Origin: Bradyrhizobium altum
GTDB lineage: Bacteria > Pseudomonadota > Alphaproteobacteria > Rhizobiales > Xanthobacteraceae
Assembly: GCF_020889705.1 (NCBI RefSeq)
Contig: NZ_JACMYP010000068.1
Location: forward strand, 1-34,352
Length of the DNA: 34,352 nt
Reading direction: 5' to 3'
The notes under the pieces: generated by a model
Seen by the model: only the letters and a program-made list of their open reading frames with translations
What the model was told of the DNA's origin: nothing
Database searches by the model: none
Shown here: positions 1 to 7,496 of the stretch, in pieces
How the letters are laid out: the number at the start of each line of letters is the position of its first letter
Numbering within the stretch: position 1 is the stretch's first letter
Made by a program: the position numbers and the translations under genes

Positions 1-2
1 GC

Positions 3-420
3 CGTTCCATACATGTCGCGCTATACGTGCGCTTCGTGAGGGTCTCCTACGTCACCGAGGACGATCTTGCCGCGGCTAAGACGTCCGTGCGCAACTAGGA
101 GGCGGCGGAGTTCGCCGACTTCCTGGCAACCCGCTGGCAGCCTTGGGACACGCTGGTGAGCCGCATCGCACCCGAAGCTTATGCTGCGAAGGCCGGATGG
201 GCGAGGAGTTGGAGAGCCGATTGGCGCAACGGCTGGCTGATCATCAGCCGACCAGCGACGCCGACCCGCCCATCCGAGCCCGAATCCGCAACGAAATTGT
301 CCGCGAGATCAAGGGTGAGCTCATGCAGAAGGTGCTCGCAGAGCACGGCCTGGAAAGGTTGCTCTTACCTGACAACTCCCGCCACGGGGTAAGCCCTCAT
401 GCGCGGCGGCGATCAGGGTG
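3..420 (+). pseudogene. Decayed coding remnant of unknown identity
   Basis: The plus-strand frame from base 3 reads like protein (ALYVRFVRVSYVTEDDLAAA) but meets a stop near base 98. The same frame then continues (EFADFLATRWQPWDTLVSRI), and from about base 200 the protein-like reading shifts to another frame (MGEELESRLAQRL, then IRNEIVREIKGELMQKVLAE). Alternation between frames with amphipathic, charged composition suggests an old gene with a stop and at least one frameshift, cut by the window edge. I cannot name the family. It may be chance. Confidence 0.25.
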
Positions 421-1116
421 AGACTCCAGCCAGATTGTCGCGCTATACCCTCTGGTCTGCCATCCCGCCTAACGCGCAATCGGCGATCCGCTGAAATGCC
501 TAACTGGGGCGTCGCCTGGTGCTCCCTATTGCAGATCGCTCCCCGTCGCGCGGCGGCATTGAAGCCTGTCGCGATCTGCAGAAAGACATCGCCCGCCTCG
601 GCTGCGATATCAGCGGTTGCCATCGCAAGGACCATTGCCCGCGGATCATATATCCTAAGAACGACTTTAGCCGGTCTCGGGCCAAAATTGGCGGCGCAGG
701 CTCGACAACCCCCGTTGTCGCCCAAACCGATACAATTGGATAACGGAAAACAGCGCACTGGTGATACCGCCCTATGACGCGACAGTATCGAGCAAGCGAT
801 AACAGGCCAGCCCTATTACGCGAAATCAAGCAACTATACTCCGCGCAGTCGATCACTGCGTCATTCCGGATGACTGCGGCACCGTCATCGCCCACTTCTC
901 GTTTTTGGAGCGCGACCAAAGTCTTTTCTTGAAATTACGACATGCGGATTGCGTCCCCGCCTCATCGTTCGCTCGAACGAGCCGCTTTTTTCATTCTCCC
1001 GGATTCGACCTCCAGCGTCTCGGGACGCATCTGTGCAATGAGATCGGATCCAACTCGTCTTCCAGCTCTGATCGCCTCGAGAGCGTCGTATCGCTAATGC
1101 TCGGTTCCTTACGGCG
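421..1116. other. No recognisable gene
   Basis: I see no convincing reading frame, RNA gene or regulatory motif here. The short open frames on both strands have no family-like composition. The stretch lies beyond the 3' end of the 550-codon minus-strand gene and is presumably spacer or decayed island DNA. Confidence 0.5.
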
Positions 1117-2769
1117 TCAACTCTGCATCGAGAGATATCTACCGCCGTAATACTCTTGCGCGGCTTTCCGACACACTGCCTCGTAGAACTCGTCCGCGTC
1201 TTCGATTGCATAACCAGCGCCAGCGAAGCAGCCTCGTGCCACCTCGTGGAGCGTATGCCTTATTGACGTCGTATCGTCGTATACGGCGTTAAGACACGCG
1301 ACGATGACTACGACCTCCTCCTTCGAAAGGCGCGGCTGGCCACTCATCAAGCGCGCGTGATTGATGCAGGCGACCGCGTTGGCGCACGTGAACGAGTCGC
1401 CCAATCCCGAGCAGTCCTCGAACCCATTGCTCTGCTCGTTCAACTTGACGTGCGCGATGGGCAGATATTTCAAGTCATCCATCTTAGCGTAATTCAACTC
1501 CTCGCCTGTCACGCGACCATGACGCGACCGCCTCTCCTGGAGCCAGCCGTCGAGTTGGTGCAGATTCGGCCCAACCCAACTTTTGTTGCGTTTGAGCGGG
1601 TTCTTATTTGGATCTTCAAACATAAAAGTCGCATCGAGCCTGCTGGTTTCCGCCCGTGACAGCCAGCCTTGCTCCGACAGGGTCTGCATCACGACGTTCT
1701 CAGCGTGTCCCCAATGCTCATCCGCAGCGTAGACCTGCCTGAAGTTCAGGATGGCTTGGCCGGCCGCGAACTGGACCTCCTCTCCGAGACCGCAATCCTT
1801 GTCGAGCAGCGCCTCGAGCCTCTCGATACATCGCTTGAAAGTTAGTCCCTTCTCGCTCTGAATGGCATCGTGGAAGTGCTGCATGCCCTTGTTCACGAAC
1901 GGTTGCGTGATTGATCTTGAGGTGTAGCCGTAAGCACCAGTTTCCTCGTTGAGCACGCCCGTCAATGCGTACTTGTTCTTTTTGTCGTATAGCGGGCTCT
2001 TCGTAAGGTCCGGATCCTTCGGCACTTTCGGTGGCCTGTACTTGGCCACGCACTCATCCTTTACGAGATGACCCTTCATACAGCTCAGGTTCCGCACAAG
2101 AGCCGTGCGCGCCTCTGTGGAATCCACCAAGCGACCAACGTGTATATAGGTCGCCGCCCGGTAGTCGATCATCGTTACGAACAGGTTGTTACCGCAGGTA
2201 CGGATTGGATTGAGGGGACGCTCATTGAGGCGCCGAGTGTCAGAATCGGCAGCGTGATACGACGTGTAGTACTCCCTTGCCTTCGCCTGAGCCAGTCTGA
2301 GCCGTTCGTTACTGGTGAAGCCCTTCTTCCCGTCGTGCAGTGATGTCGTAGAAAGGAAGAAGTTGTTTGCGACCTCATTATAGGCGTAGCCCGCGCCCGC
2401 GAGATACAATCCGTATTTCACTGCGCGCGCAACGTTTGGCCCGTCTCCGCTCCTGCCTTTCCCTCCGTCTTCATTATTCGTTTCCCTCCCGACCTGCCGC
2501 ACCACAGAGCTCCTCCCACCTGGAGTTGCTACACTCCGGGCACTGACCGCAGCAAGTGAATGCCGCTCTCCATGGAGCGCAGTCATCGAACTCGGGGCCT
2601 CGGCCTGTCCGCCGACGATTTGCCAAACCTGGGAGCGAAGCGCAGCAAGTGAATGGTCCGCTTGGTGAGGCGCACTGAGGACGCTTGCCCCAGCCTGTTC
2701 GCCAACGATCCGCCAAACCCGGGAACGTAGAGAAGCAAGGGAATTGCCCATTTCGCGGAACGCAGTCAT
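1117..2769 (-). CDS. 550-residue protein of unknown function, candidate secreted effector
   Basis: I do not recognise this family. The long frame has sustained protein-like composition. Residues 1-90 are three degenerate repeats of about 30 residues (cores SLASLRSRVWRIVG and SLAALRSQVWQIVG, then a worn third copy starting at M62). A short hydrophobic stretch follows (KYGLYLAGAGYAY). The rest is a mixed globular region of about 430 residues rich in Cys and His, including QVYAADEHWGHAENVV, GLGDSFTCANAVACINHARL and HEVARGCFAGAGYAIED. There is no signal peptide or clear membrane segment. It is the last gene on the strand after vgrG and hcp, with a 530-base gap. That position suits a T6SS cargo protein, but a type III effector is equally possible in this kind of island. 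The start is uncertain: no good ribosome binding site is seen, and the repeat array extends upstream out of frame. Confidence 0.7.
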   Translation of the reverse strand: MTAFREMGNSLASLRSRVWRIVGEQAGASVLSAPHQADHSLAALRSQVWQIVGGQAEAPSSMTALHGERHSLAAVSARSVATPGGRSSVVRQVGRETNNEDGGKGRSGDGPNVARAVKYGLYLAGAGYAYNEVANNFFLSTTSLHDGKKGFTSNERLRLAQAKAREYYTSYHAADSDTRRLNERPLNPIRTCGNNLFVTMIDYRAATYIHVGRLVDSTEARTALVRNLSCMKGHLVKDECVAKYRPPKVPKDPDLTKSPLYDKKNKYALTGVLNEETGAYGYTSRSITQPFVNKGMQHFHDAIQSEKGLTFKRCIERLEALLDKDCGLGEEVQFAAGQAILNFRQVYAADEHWGHAENVVMQTLSEQGWLSRAETSRLDATFMFEDPNKNPLKRNKSWVGPNLHQLDGWLQERRSRHGRVTGEELNYAKMDDLKYLPIAHVKLNEQSNGFEDCSGLGDSFTCANAVACINHARLMSGQPRLSKEEVVVIVACLNAVYDDTTSIRHTLHEVARGCFAGAGYAIEDADEFYEAVCRKAAQEYYGGRYLSMQS

Positions 2770-2835
2770 CGAGCTAAGCTGTCAGGCAGTTCACGAACGA
2801 TCCGCCGGCTGAGTGGCGAACATCGTCAGGGCTGG
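2500..2835 (-). repeat. Tandem ~90-bp coding repeats with a degenerate out-of-frame copy upstream
   Basis: Three in-frame copies with a period of 30-31 codons encode the N-terminus of the 550-residue protein (starts at about 2769, 2679 and 2586). A fourth, worn copy is visible just upstream of the chosen ATG (about 2773-2835). Read on the minus strand it contains CGGATCGTTCGTGAACTGCC, matching CGGATCGTTGGCGAACAGG of copy 1. The distance to the next ATG is one base shorter than in copy 2, which puts it out of frame. The array therefore probably once extended the protein N-terminally. Confidence 0.55.
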
Positions 2836-3299
2836 TTATTCCCAATTCACATCTCATGCTCGTCAATCACGGCCATGATGCAGGATCAACAGCACGATTG
2901 CGGCTTCTCTTGGCGCGCGCGACATTTCGGTCCGAACACGATCGACTTGATGCACCGCGAGATCCCAAGCCACCAAATGAATCGGTGGATTTTTGCCGCG
3001 TGTCTACGTTGTGCGTCGGACAATATGTTCGAGCCGCAAGCATATGAGCCCGGCTTGCTCAAACCACCTGGTCACCGCACCCATTGTAGGAGCCAATGCC
3101 GCAGGCTTATCCAACACTCTGTTAAGCGAAGCTGGACCAATCTACCAACTCCTCGTCGTGTCCACACACTGCCATGAAGCAGACCCGGCATGACCACCTC
3201 GAAGGCCCGGACGCGTCGATGCGGGCAATATATCCACCATTGCCCGCTCGTGCCTCGGACCAAGTCATCGCCCTTCGCTTCGCAAACCTGACAGGGGGG
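2836..3299. other. Intergenic stretch between hcp and the 550-residue protein gene
   Basis: No gene is recognised on either strand. I found no sigma-54 element of correct spacing and no strong hairpin. A sequence near 3241-3260 resembles a -24 box, but the GG-GC distance is one base short. The downstream gene may be read through from hcp or have its own unrecognised promoter. Confidence 0.4.
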
Positions 3300-3812
3300 T
3301 TACCATTTATCCTCGCCGCTGGTGCTGCCGGGAACGTGCTCCCATTTCACTTCTTTGTAGGTGAAGGACCAGTCTTCCATGTTTTGAAAGAAATTGTTCT
3401 GCGGATTGATCGTCAGCGGCACATAAGCCTTGCCTTCGACTAACGTCGCGTTCTTCCAGCTTATTTTGAAGAAGTTCTGCGGCTGCGGCATTCCCCCGGG
3501 GTCGGTGCGATAGAACTCGCAAACCACATCTTCGAGCACCTCGTTTGTTGCCAGCGCCTGCCATAGCAACGGCGAGGCACGATCGAAGAACTTGGTGAAG
3601 AGCACCGGCCGGTGGTTGCGAGCGCCCGTGGCGACACCGCTCGTCGCGTCGCGTGGAACGATGATGCCACTGGTGAAAGCGACGACGGTGATCTTCCCTT
3701 GCTTGTCCGAGTCACCCTTGGCGACCTGCCCAATGCTATCCGGCTTGGAGGCATCCTTCGAGATGTCACCCTGCTTCTTTCCCTTTATTTTCAAGTAGGC
3801 TTCAAGGGACAC
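3300..3812 (-). CDS. tssD: Hcp tube protein of the T6SS
   Basis: Hcp forms stacked hexameric rings, the inner tube that the sheath expels with VgrG at its tip. The 170-residue product fits the family length and pattern: N-terminal AYLKIKGKKQGDI, a central HRPVLFTKFFDRASPLLWQA, and a C-terminal beta region ending NFFQNMEDWSFTYKEVKWEH. The frame is open further upstream to an ATG at 3881, but I choose the GTG at 3812. It has a perfect AGGAGG six bases before it, and homologous Hcp proteins begin just before AYLK. The gene lies downstream of vgrG and a small gene on the same strand and is probably co-transcribed with them from the sigma-54 promoter near 6530. It may also be a carrier for cargo encoded downstream. 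Confidence 0.93.
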   Translation of the reverse strand: MSLEAYLKIKGKKQGDISKDASKPDSIGQVAKGDSDKQGKITVVAFTSGIIVPRDATSGVATGARNHRPVLFTKFFDRASPLLWQALATNEVLEDVVCEFYRTDPGGMPQPQNFFKISWKNATLVEGKAYVPLTINPQNNFFQNMEDWSFTYKEVKWEHVPGSTSGEDKW

Positions 3813-4004
3813 TTTGCCCTCCTGTTTTCTGACATACACCGGCACGCGCCGGCGCGATGGATATCGCAAAATCCATGCCAAGAGCGGTGGCTATCCGCTA
3901 CCAAGTATCGCGAGCCTTCCCGATCCGACGGCACAGCGCTGCGCGGTCGTCCAGACACCGGCACCATCGAGCGACGACATCGTCGCGATCGTGACAACGA
4001 GCTG

Positions 4005-4364
4005 TCAGGGCGTAACCGCGCCGACGTGCTTCAATTGACACGAGACATCGAGAAATGCACGCGTGGCAACGTCGAGGACGGCCCGCCCGGTCACACCGTA
4101 ACCCGTGCCGTTATCGACAACGACACTGCCCTTCAGCGCGTAGACTAGCACCGCGCGAGGGCCGCGTTGTTCCTGCCCGAGACAGTGCGTAGACAATTTG
4201 AGGCGCAATTCTCGTCCATCACGAAGCCGTTGCGACCGAATGCCATCGGCCGATGGCGGCGGCATGTCGATCGATGCTGTCGGCAAGATGGTTGCGCGTG
4301 CCGCATCAGCGACCGCTTCCAACAGCGGGTCGATCTCATGAGTCGCTGGACGCCAGGCGGTCAT
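4005..4364 (-). CDS. Small protein overlapping the vgrG stop, function unknown
   Basis: This 119-residue frame starts at an ATG that shares four bases (ATGA) with the vgrG stop, the usual sign of translational coupling. The N-terminal half is helical and Ala-rich (LLEAVADAARATILPTASID). The C-terminal half looks like beta strands (VLVYALKGSVVVDNGTGYGV, then RAVLDVATRAFLDVSC). There is no signal peptide. Genes directly after vgrG are often adaptors, cargo effectors or tip pieces, so a role in loading cargo on VgrG is possible. I recognise no family. An alternative is the displaced end of a once longer VgrG, but the composition does not resemble a VgrG needle. Confidence 0.55.
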   Translation of the reverse strand: MTAWRPATHEIDPLLEAVADAARATILPTASIDMPPPSADGIRSQRLRDGRELRLKLSTHCLGQEQRGPRAVLVYALKGSVVVDNGTGYGVTGRAVLDVATRAFLDVSCQLKHVGAVTP

Positions 4365-5860
4365 AAGGCGCCAGAAGGTGACGCAGGTCCGTCGTAGATT
4401 TCGATCGAGGCGCCAGATTGCGACTTGAGGCGATTGAACAAGTGCGTGTCCGAAGTCACTCCTCCCTTCATATCGGGGTTGTGGACCGCCCCGATCACGA
4501 CTGGTCGGTCAATGTCGCCGTTCAAGTAGCCGACCATGACTTCCGTTCCTGGCACCAACGGACAATGCAAGCCGGTTTGATTCGGACCTACATAAGGTTC
4601 GAGTTTGCGCACGTAGTCGCTGCCAGCGCCTTTCGCCAGTTCCTCGGCGAATGTAAACTGCAGCCTGTAGCGTCCCTGGTCGTCAATCTCGGCCCGCCCA
4701 TTCCAGGCTTCTCCATCGACCGTGGCGGTGTGAAGGCCGACGCCCAGAGGCACAGGCGTCATCGCAACCGGTCGATAAGGCACGTCCGAGCGGATGCAAT
4801 GGACCATGTTCTGGTAGGCTCGCCCATTCTGCATGGCTGCATGGAATCCAGTCGGGGCCGGGCAATAGGCCGAGTGATCCGCGGCGATAACGAGATACTT
4901 GCCATCGAAGCGGGGATGGCCCTCGAGTTCGAAGATGACGCCAGCTCGCAGCTCCGGCGCGTCGCTGTGAGCGATGTACATTGTCTGGCCGGCGCAGATC
5001 TGTTCGACCCGGATCCGGGCCAGGGCGGTCGCTTCGGCTTCGTTCGCAAAATGCCCACCGAAGCGCGAGGCCTTGCCCACAAAACCGCTGCCTTGCCCGA
5101 CCTGCTGATCGACAGAGACGACGGAAGGCACCGTTTCATTATAATCGCGGAACGCGATCGTCTTTGTCGAGAGAACCCGGCGCTGTCGGAACGAGCGAAC
5201 GGCGCTTTCGTCGACGCTTCGCGGTGCCTGCCGCTCGTGCGCGCGCGCGTAAAGAATCCTCGACTTATCGCCGAACTTGACGTTGGGAAAGGCCAGATTC
5301 TTGTCGCCAAAAACGACGGTTTCACCGTCCTCTTCTTGCTTGAAGAAGTAGAAAATTCCATTCCGTTCGCAAAGGCGCGAAATGAACGTCAGATCACTTT
5401 CGTTGTATTGCACAATATAATTTCGCTTCGGATAGCGATCAAGATTGTATTCGCTGGGAATTGCGATGCTCACTTTGCCCAACTGCAATTTGATGATGTC
5501 CTCGACACCCACGGGTTGGTCAGGGCCATAAATGCGGCTTGCAACGGAGAGCTCGGCGACCGCAAAGCGCGGTCGCAGGACAAACTGGAGCACCCGCAGG
5601 TCGGTCACCGTAGGGTCGAGTTCCTCGATTTGGGCGCACAGGCCCGAGGCAAGCCATCGCCCACATGCGGTTTTGACAGACAGCGTGGCGCGCTCGCCAA
5701 TCAAAGAGCTGGTATCGACATCGCTCGATGTCGTGGCGTAAATCACGTAGTTAAACGGCAAGGAAATACACTCCGTGCCCTCGAAACCTTGGACGTTGAG
5801 CTCAATGCTGCGCTTGCCGCGAATGTCCAGGTCAATGCTGAGATTGGATTCGTTGGTCAT
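4361..5860 (-). CDS. tssI: VgrG spike protein of the T6SS, short form
   Basis: VgrG trimers cap the Hcp tube and puncture target membranes. The 499 residues show the standard order: a gp27-like base (residues 1 to about 350) with the conserved YIVQYNESDLTFISRLCERN and IFYFFKQEEDG, then a gp5-like OB domain with PLVPGTEVMVGYLNGDID followed by RPVVIGAVHNPD. The protein stops about 30 residues after that motif, at the beginning of the beta-helical needle, so the usual long needle and any C-terminal effector extension are absent. The start ATG has no strong ribosome binding site. The gene heads a unit with a small overlapping gene, then hcp. The NifA/sigma-54-type promoter lies about 655 bases upstream of the start codon, with a decayed kinase fragment in between. 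Confidence 0.93.
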   Translation of the reverse strand: MTNESNLSIDLDIRGKRSIELNVQGFEGTECISLPFNYVIYATTSSDVDTSSLIGERATLSVKTACGRWLASGLCAQIEELDPTVTDLRVLQFVLRPRFAVAELSVASRIYGPDQPVGVEDIIKLQLGKVSIAIPSEYNLDRYPKRNYIVQYNESDLTFISRLCERNGIFYFFKQEEDGETVVFGDKNLAFPNVKFGDKSRILYARAHERQAPRSVDESAVRSFRQRRVLSTKTIAFRDYNETVPSVVSVDQQVGQGSGFVGKASRFGGHFANEAEATALARIRVEQICAGQTMYIAHSDAPELRAGVIFELEGHPRFDGKYLVIAADHSAYCPAPTGFHAAMQNGRAYQNMVHCIRSDVPYRPVAMTPVPLGVGLHTATVDGEAWNGRAEIDDQGRYRLQFTFAEELAKGAGSDYVRKLEPYVGPNQTGLHCPLVPGTEVMVGYLNGDIDRPVVIGAVHNPDMKGGVTSDTHLFNRLKSQSGASIEIYDGPASPSGAL

Positions 5861-6024
5861 CGGCGCACCAAATCAACTGCGGCAGTGCTAACAACGCTTG
5901 CCACAGTGCCGCGGAGCAAGGGGCCGCCTGGGAGCCCAAAACACCTAGTGCAAACGATATCTCACGTTCCCGACCCGTTTTACGACGGCAGCAAGCGCCG
6001 ACAACGGAGGCAGACTCGGGACGA

Positions 6025-6125
6025 TCGAGGACCAGGCGAACTCGCCGACAGGCTCGATACGGTCGCGTCGATGCCTGAAGCGAGCCCGCCGTTCCGCGGG
6101 CGAAATGGTAGGCGGCCAGCCAGCC
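6025..6125 (-). pseudogene. Degraded fragment of a ppkA-like kinase C-terminus
   Basis: Read on the minus strand, this stretch gives PPTISPAERRA, then RDRIEPVGEFAWSSI. It aligns with PPPTISSAQWRVLASGLALN and GDRIDTVSEFVRRL of the intact kinase gene at 9523-10392. The surrounding DNA shows further weak similarity, and stops and frame changes exclude a working gene. It lies between the duplicated promoter at about 6530 and vgrG, so the T6SS kinase region and promoter region seem to have been copied and eroded here. Confidence 0.45.
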
Positions 6126-6524
6126 CGACGTCAGTTTCTCGTTGCCATGAATAAGGTATCGCGATTGGCTGGCGCCGCATGGTGCACGTTCCAACCGTGC
6201 ATCTGGCGTCCTTGATTGTGAAGAGTTCATCGCCTCTCCAATGCTCCGAGCGCAAGACGCATCTTGCGGTGATCTTTGCCCCTCAGCAAGGGACCGACAG
6301 CCGGGTGGTGCATTTCGAATTGGCTCCGGCACTAGCATTGGCCACCTCGCGTCATTGTTGTGAGCCCAATCGACTGGCCCATGCACCTGTTGCGTGTGGC
6401 TCAGGTACGGTGGGGATATGTCGGGCTTCCTTCTCGAAAACGATGCGCGTGGGTTCAAGGGAAAGCGAGCGTCATTCGCCCAGCGGTTCGTGGACTCTGT
6501 GCATCGGTGTTTCTGCATTTCAAT

Positions 6525-6540
6525 AGCAACAGTTGTGCCA
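6525..6540 (-). promoter_or_regulatory. Sigma-54 (RpoN) promoter for the vgrG-hcp unit
   Basis: On the minus strand the sequence is TGGCACAACTGTTGCT. It has GG and GC ten bases apart, a full TGGCA -24 box and a TTGCT -12 box, as in the RpoN consensus TGGCAC-N5-TTGC. The predicted transcript start is near 6515, giving a leader of about 655 bases to vgrG. An almost identical element lies before the FHA gene at 19088. Confidence 0.75.
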
Positions 6541-6601
6541 ATGGGCATTTCCTCTTTGAGCTGCTGTTCAGGTTCTGAAAAGCTGCGGTTTGCCAGATTA
6601 G

Positions 6602-6646
6602 TGTTCTCAAGCTGACAAGGCCGGCGCGACTGTCAGACACCCCACA
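6602..6646 (-). promoter_or_regulatory. Two NifA-type upstream activating sites
   Basis: Positions 6602-6617 read TGTTCTCAAGCTGACA and 6631-6646 read TGTCAGACACCCCACA. Both fit TGT-N10-ACA exactly, which is the NifA binding motif. Their centres lie about 95 and 124 bases upstream of the predicted start at 6515, the usual distance for an enhancer-binding activator of sigma-54. Confidence 0.7.
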
Positions 6647-6660
6647 AGGAGTCAAGCTGG

Positions 6661-7014
6661 CCCAAACCCCAAGGTTCTTTTGCTGCATCACATGATTTGT
6701 CGATCGGGAAGAACCGCTACTTTTGAATAACCGACTAGCCCGAGATGATCGGCAAACGACATTCGACGCTGGAAGATGCGTCTTTGACGGGTAATGGCGA
6801 TGCTGCTTGCTGCTACCACGCTGGAAATAGCGTTACGGGTCTGAGAATTGCCCAGCAAAAGGGCATGTCGACAATGGTCGTAACCGAACAGACGCTCCAG
6901 ACTGGTCTGTTTCACTTCCCGGCATCGCGCTCGAATTGGATATCTTCTCCCAGCCTAAGCATCTCAGAAAGGCGCGACGCGCCTTACGCTCGTAAGAGGG
7001 GAGCGTTATGATCA
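6661..7014. other. No recognisable gene
   Basis: Open frames on both strands here have no family-like sequence. I see no clear promoter for the plus-strand effector gene and no strong terminator. The stretch separates the minus-strand vgrG promoter region from the plus-strand effector gene region. Confidence 0.4.
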
Positions 7015-7060
7015 GTTCAGGCGCGGCGCCGAAGATAGTTCAGGCGCGGCGCCGAAGATT
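7015..7060 (+). repeat. Tandem 23-bp direct repeat
   Basis: Two adjacent copies of a 23-base unit (core TTCAGGCGCGGCGCCGAAGA) differ only in the last base. Each contains the palindrome GGCGCC. They lie about 440 bases upstream of the effector-like gene at 7497. The cause is not evident; a short slippage duplication or a paired protein-binding site are both possible. Confidence 0.85.
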
Positions 7061-7496
7061 GCGTCTCCTGTCTTCGAACCGATTTGGATGGCCGTGATAA
7101 CTCCAGAGCTACCGAGGACGCGGACATTACGACGCGAGAGGACGCCCACGGAGTGCCGGACAAAGGAAAGGGATCCAAGCGGCAGAGCGTGGGCGGCAGA
7201 TGAGCCGCGGCGTGAGCCTCTCGTCTCTCAGCGATTGCCTTCTATGAGCGAACGCGAGAACGGGTATCAAGAAGCCCAGATGATTGTGGTCGTCAGAGTT
7301 CTCGTGGTCATCGCGGCATGTATGGCCCAGCGAGCAAGTATGGGCTGCGGGAAGATTGATCGCCGAAGGAGCGACGGCAAATCGCGCTGCTTTTCAATTT
7401 TAAGGCATCGGGCTCAACCGAACTCACGTAACATGCGCGCTTCGGATCGAGCGAACATGTCTCAACGCTGCAATTGCACATTTTTCGGAGGTTCGC
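7061..7496. other. Upstream region of the repeat-containing effector gene
   Basis: No gene is recognised. The only motif of note is GTCAG, TT and TCG around 7292-7304, which loosely resembles a TtsI (tts) box of rhizobial type III genes but needs a one-base gap to align, so I do not call it. Confidence 0.35.

Larger units (their letters stand above)
6345..6660. repeat. Copy 1 of a duplicated promoter-leader block
   Basis: This block is similar to 18880-19225 in the same orientation over the NifA sites, the sigma-54 element and roughly 180 bases of transcribed leader. Shared stretches include GTTCTCAA(G/A)CTGACA, GTCAGACACC followed by ACAAGG, the 16-base promoter, and CATTGTTG followed by a match around ATCGA(T/C)TG and CATGC. 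Divergence is substantial elsewhere, so conservation concentrates on the regulatory motifs. Confidence 0.6.

Noticed and set aside
3241..3260. Sigma-54-like GGCACG with a GC further down, upstream of the 550-residue gene
   Set aside because: The GG-GC spacing is one base short, which abolishes recognition by RpoN, and no NifA site lies nearby.
4418..6154. A 578-codon plus-strand open frame
   Set aside because: It is antisense to vgrG over most of its length, has Arg/His/Ala-rich shadow composition and no family motif.
5832..6548. A 238-codon minus-strand frame upstream of vgrG
   Set aside because: Its first codons lie in the sigma-54 promoter itself, upstream of the predicted transcript start, and it crosses the decayed kinase fragment out of frame.
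6602..6625. The NifA sites first looked like tts boxes because of GTCAGCTT
   Set aside because: The symmetric TGT-N10-ACA form, repeated at fixed distance from a true sigma-54 promoter at two loci, explains the motif better; the AAAGCT half of a tts box is missing.
7291..7315. Possible tts box (TtsI site for type III genes) before the repeat effector gene
   Set aside because: GTCAG, TT and TCG are present, but alignment with the usual pattern needs a one-base gap and the second half does not match. Too weak to call without a matrix score.
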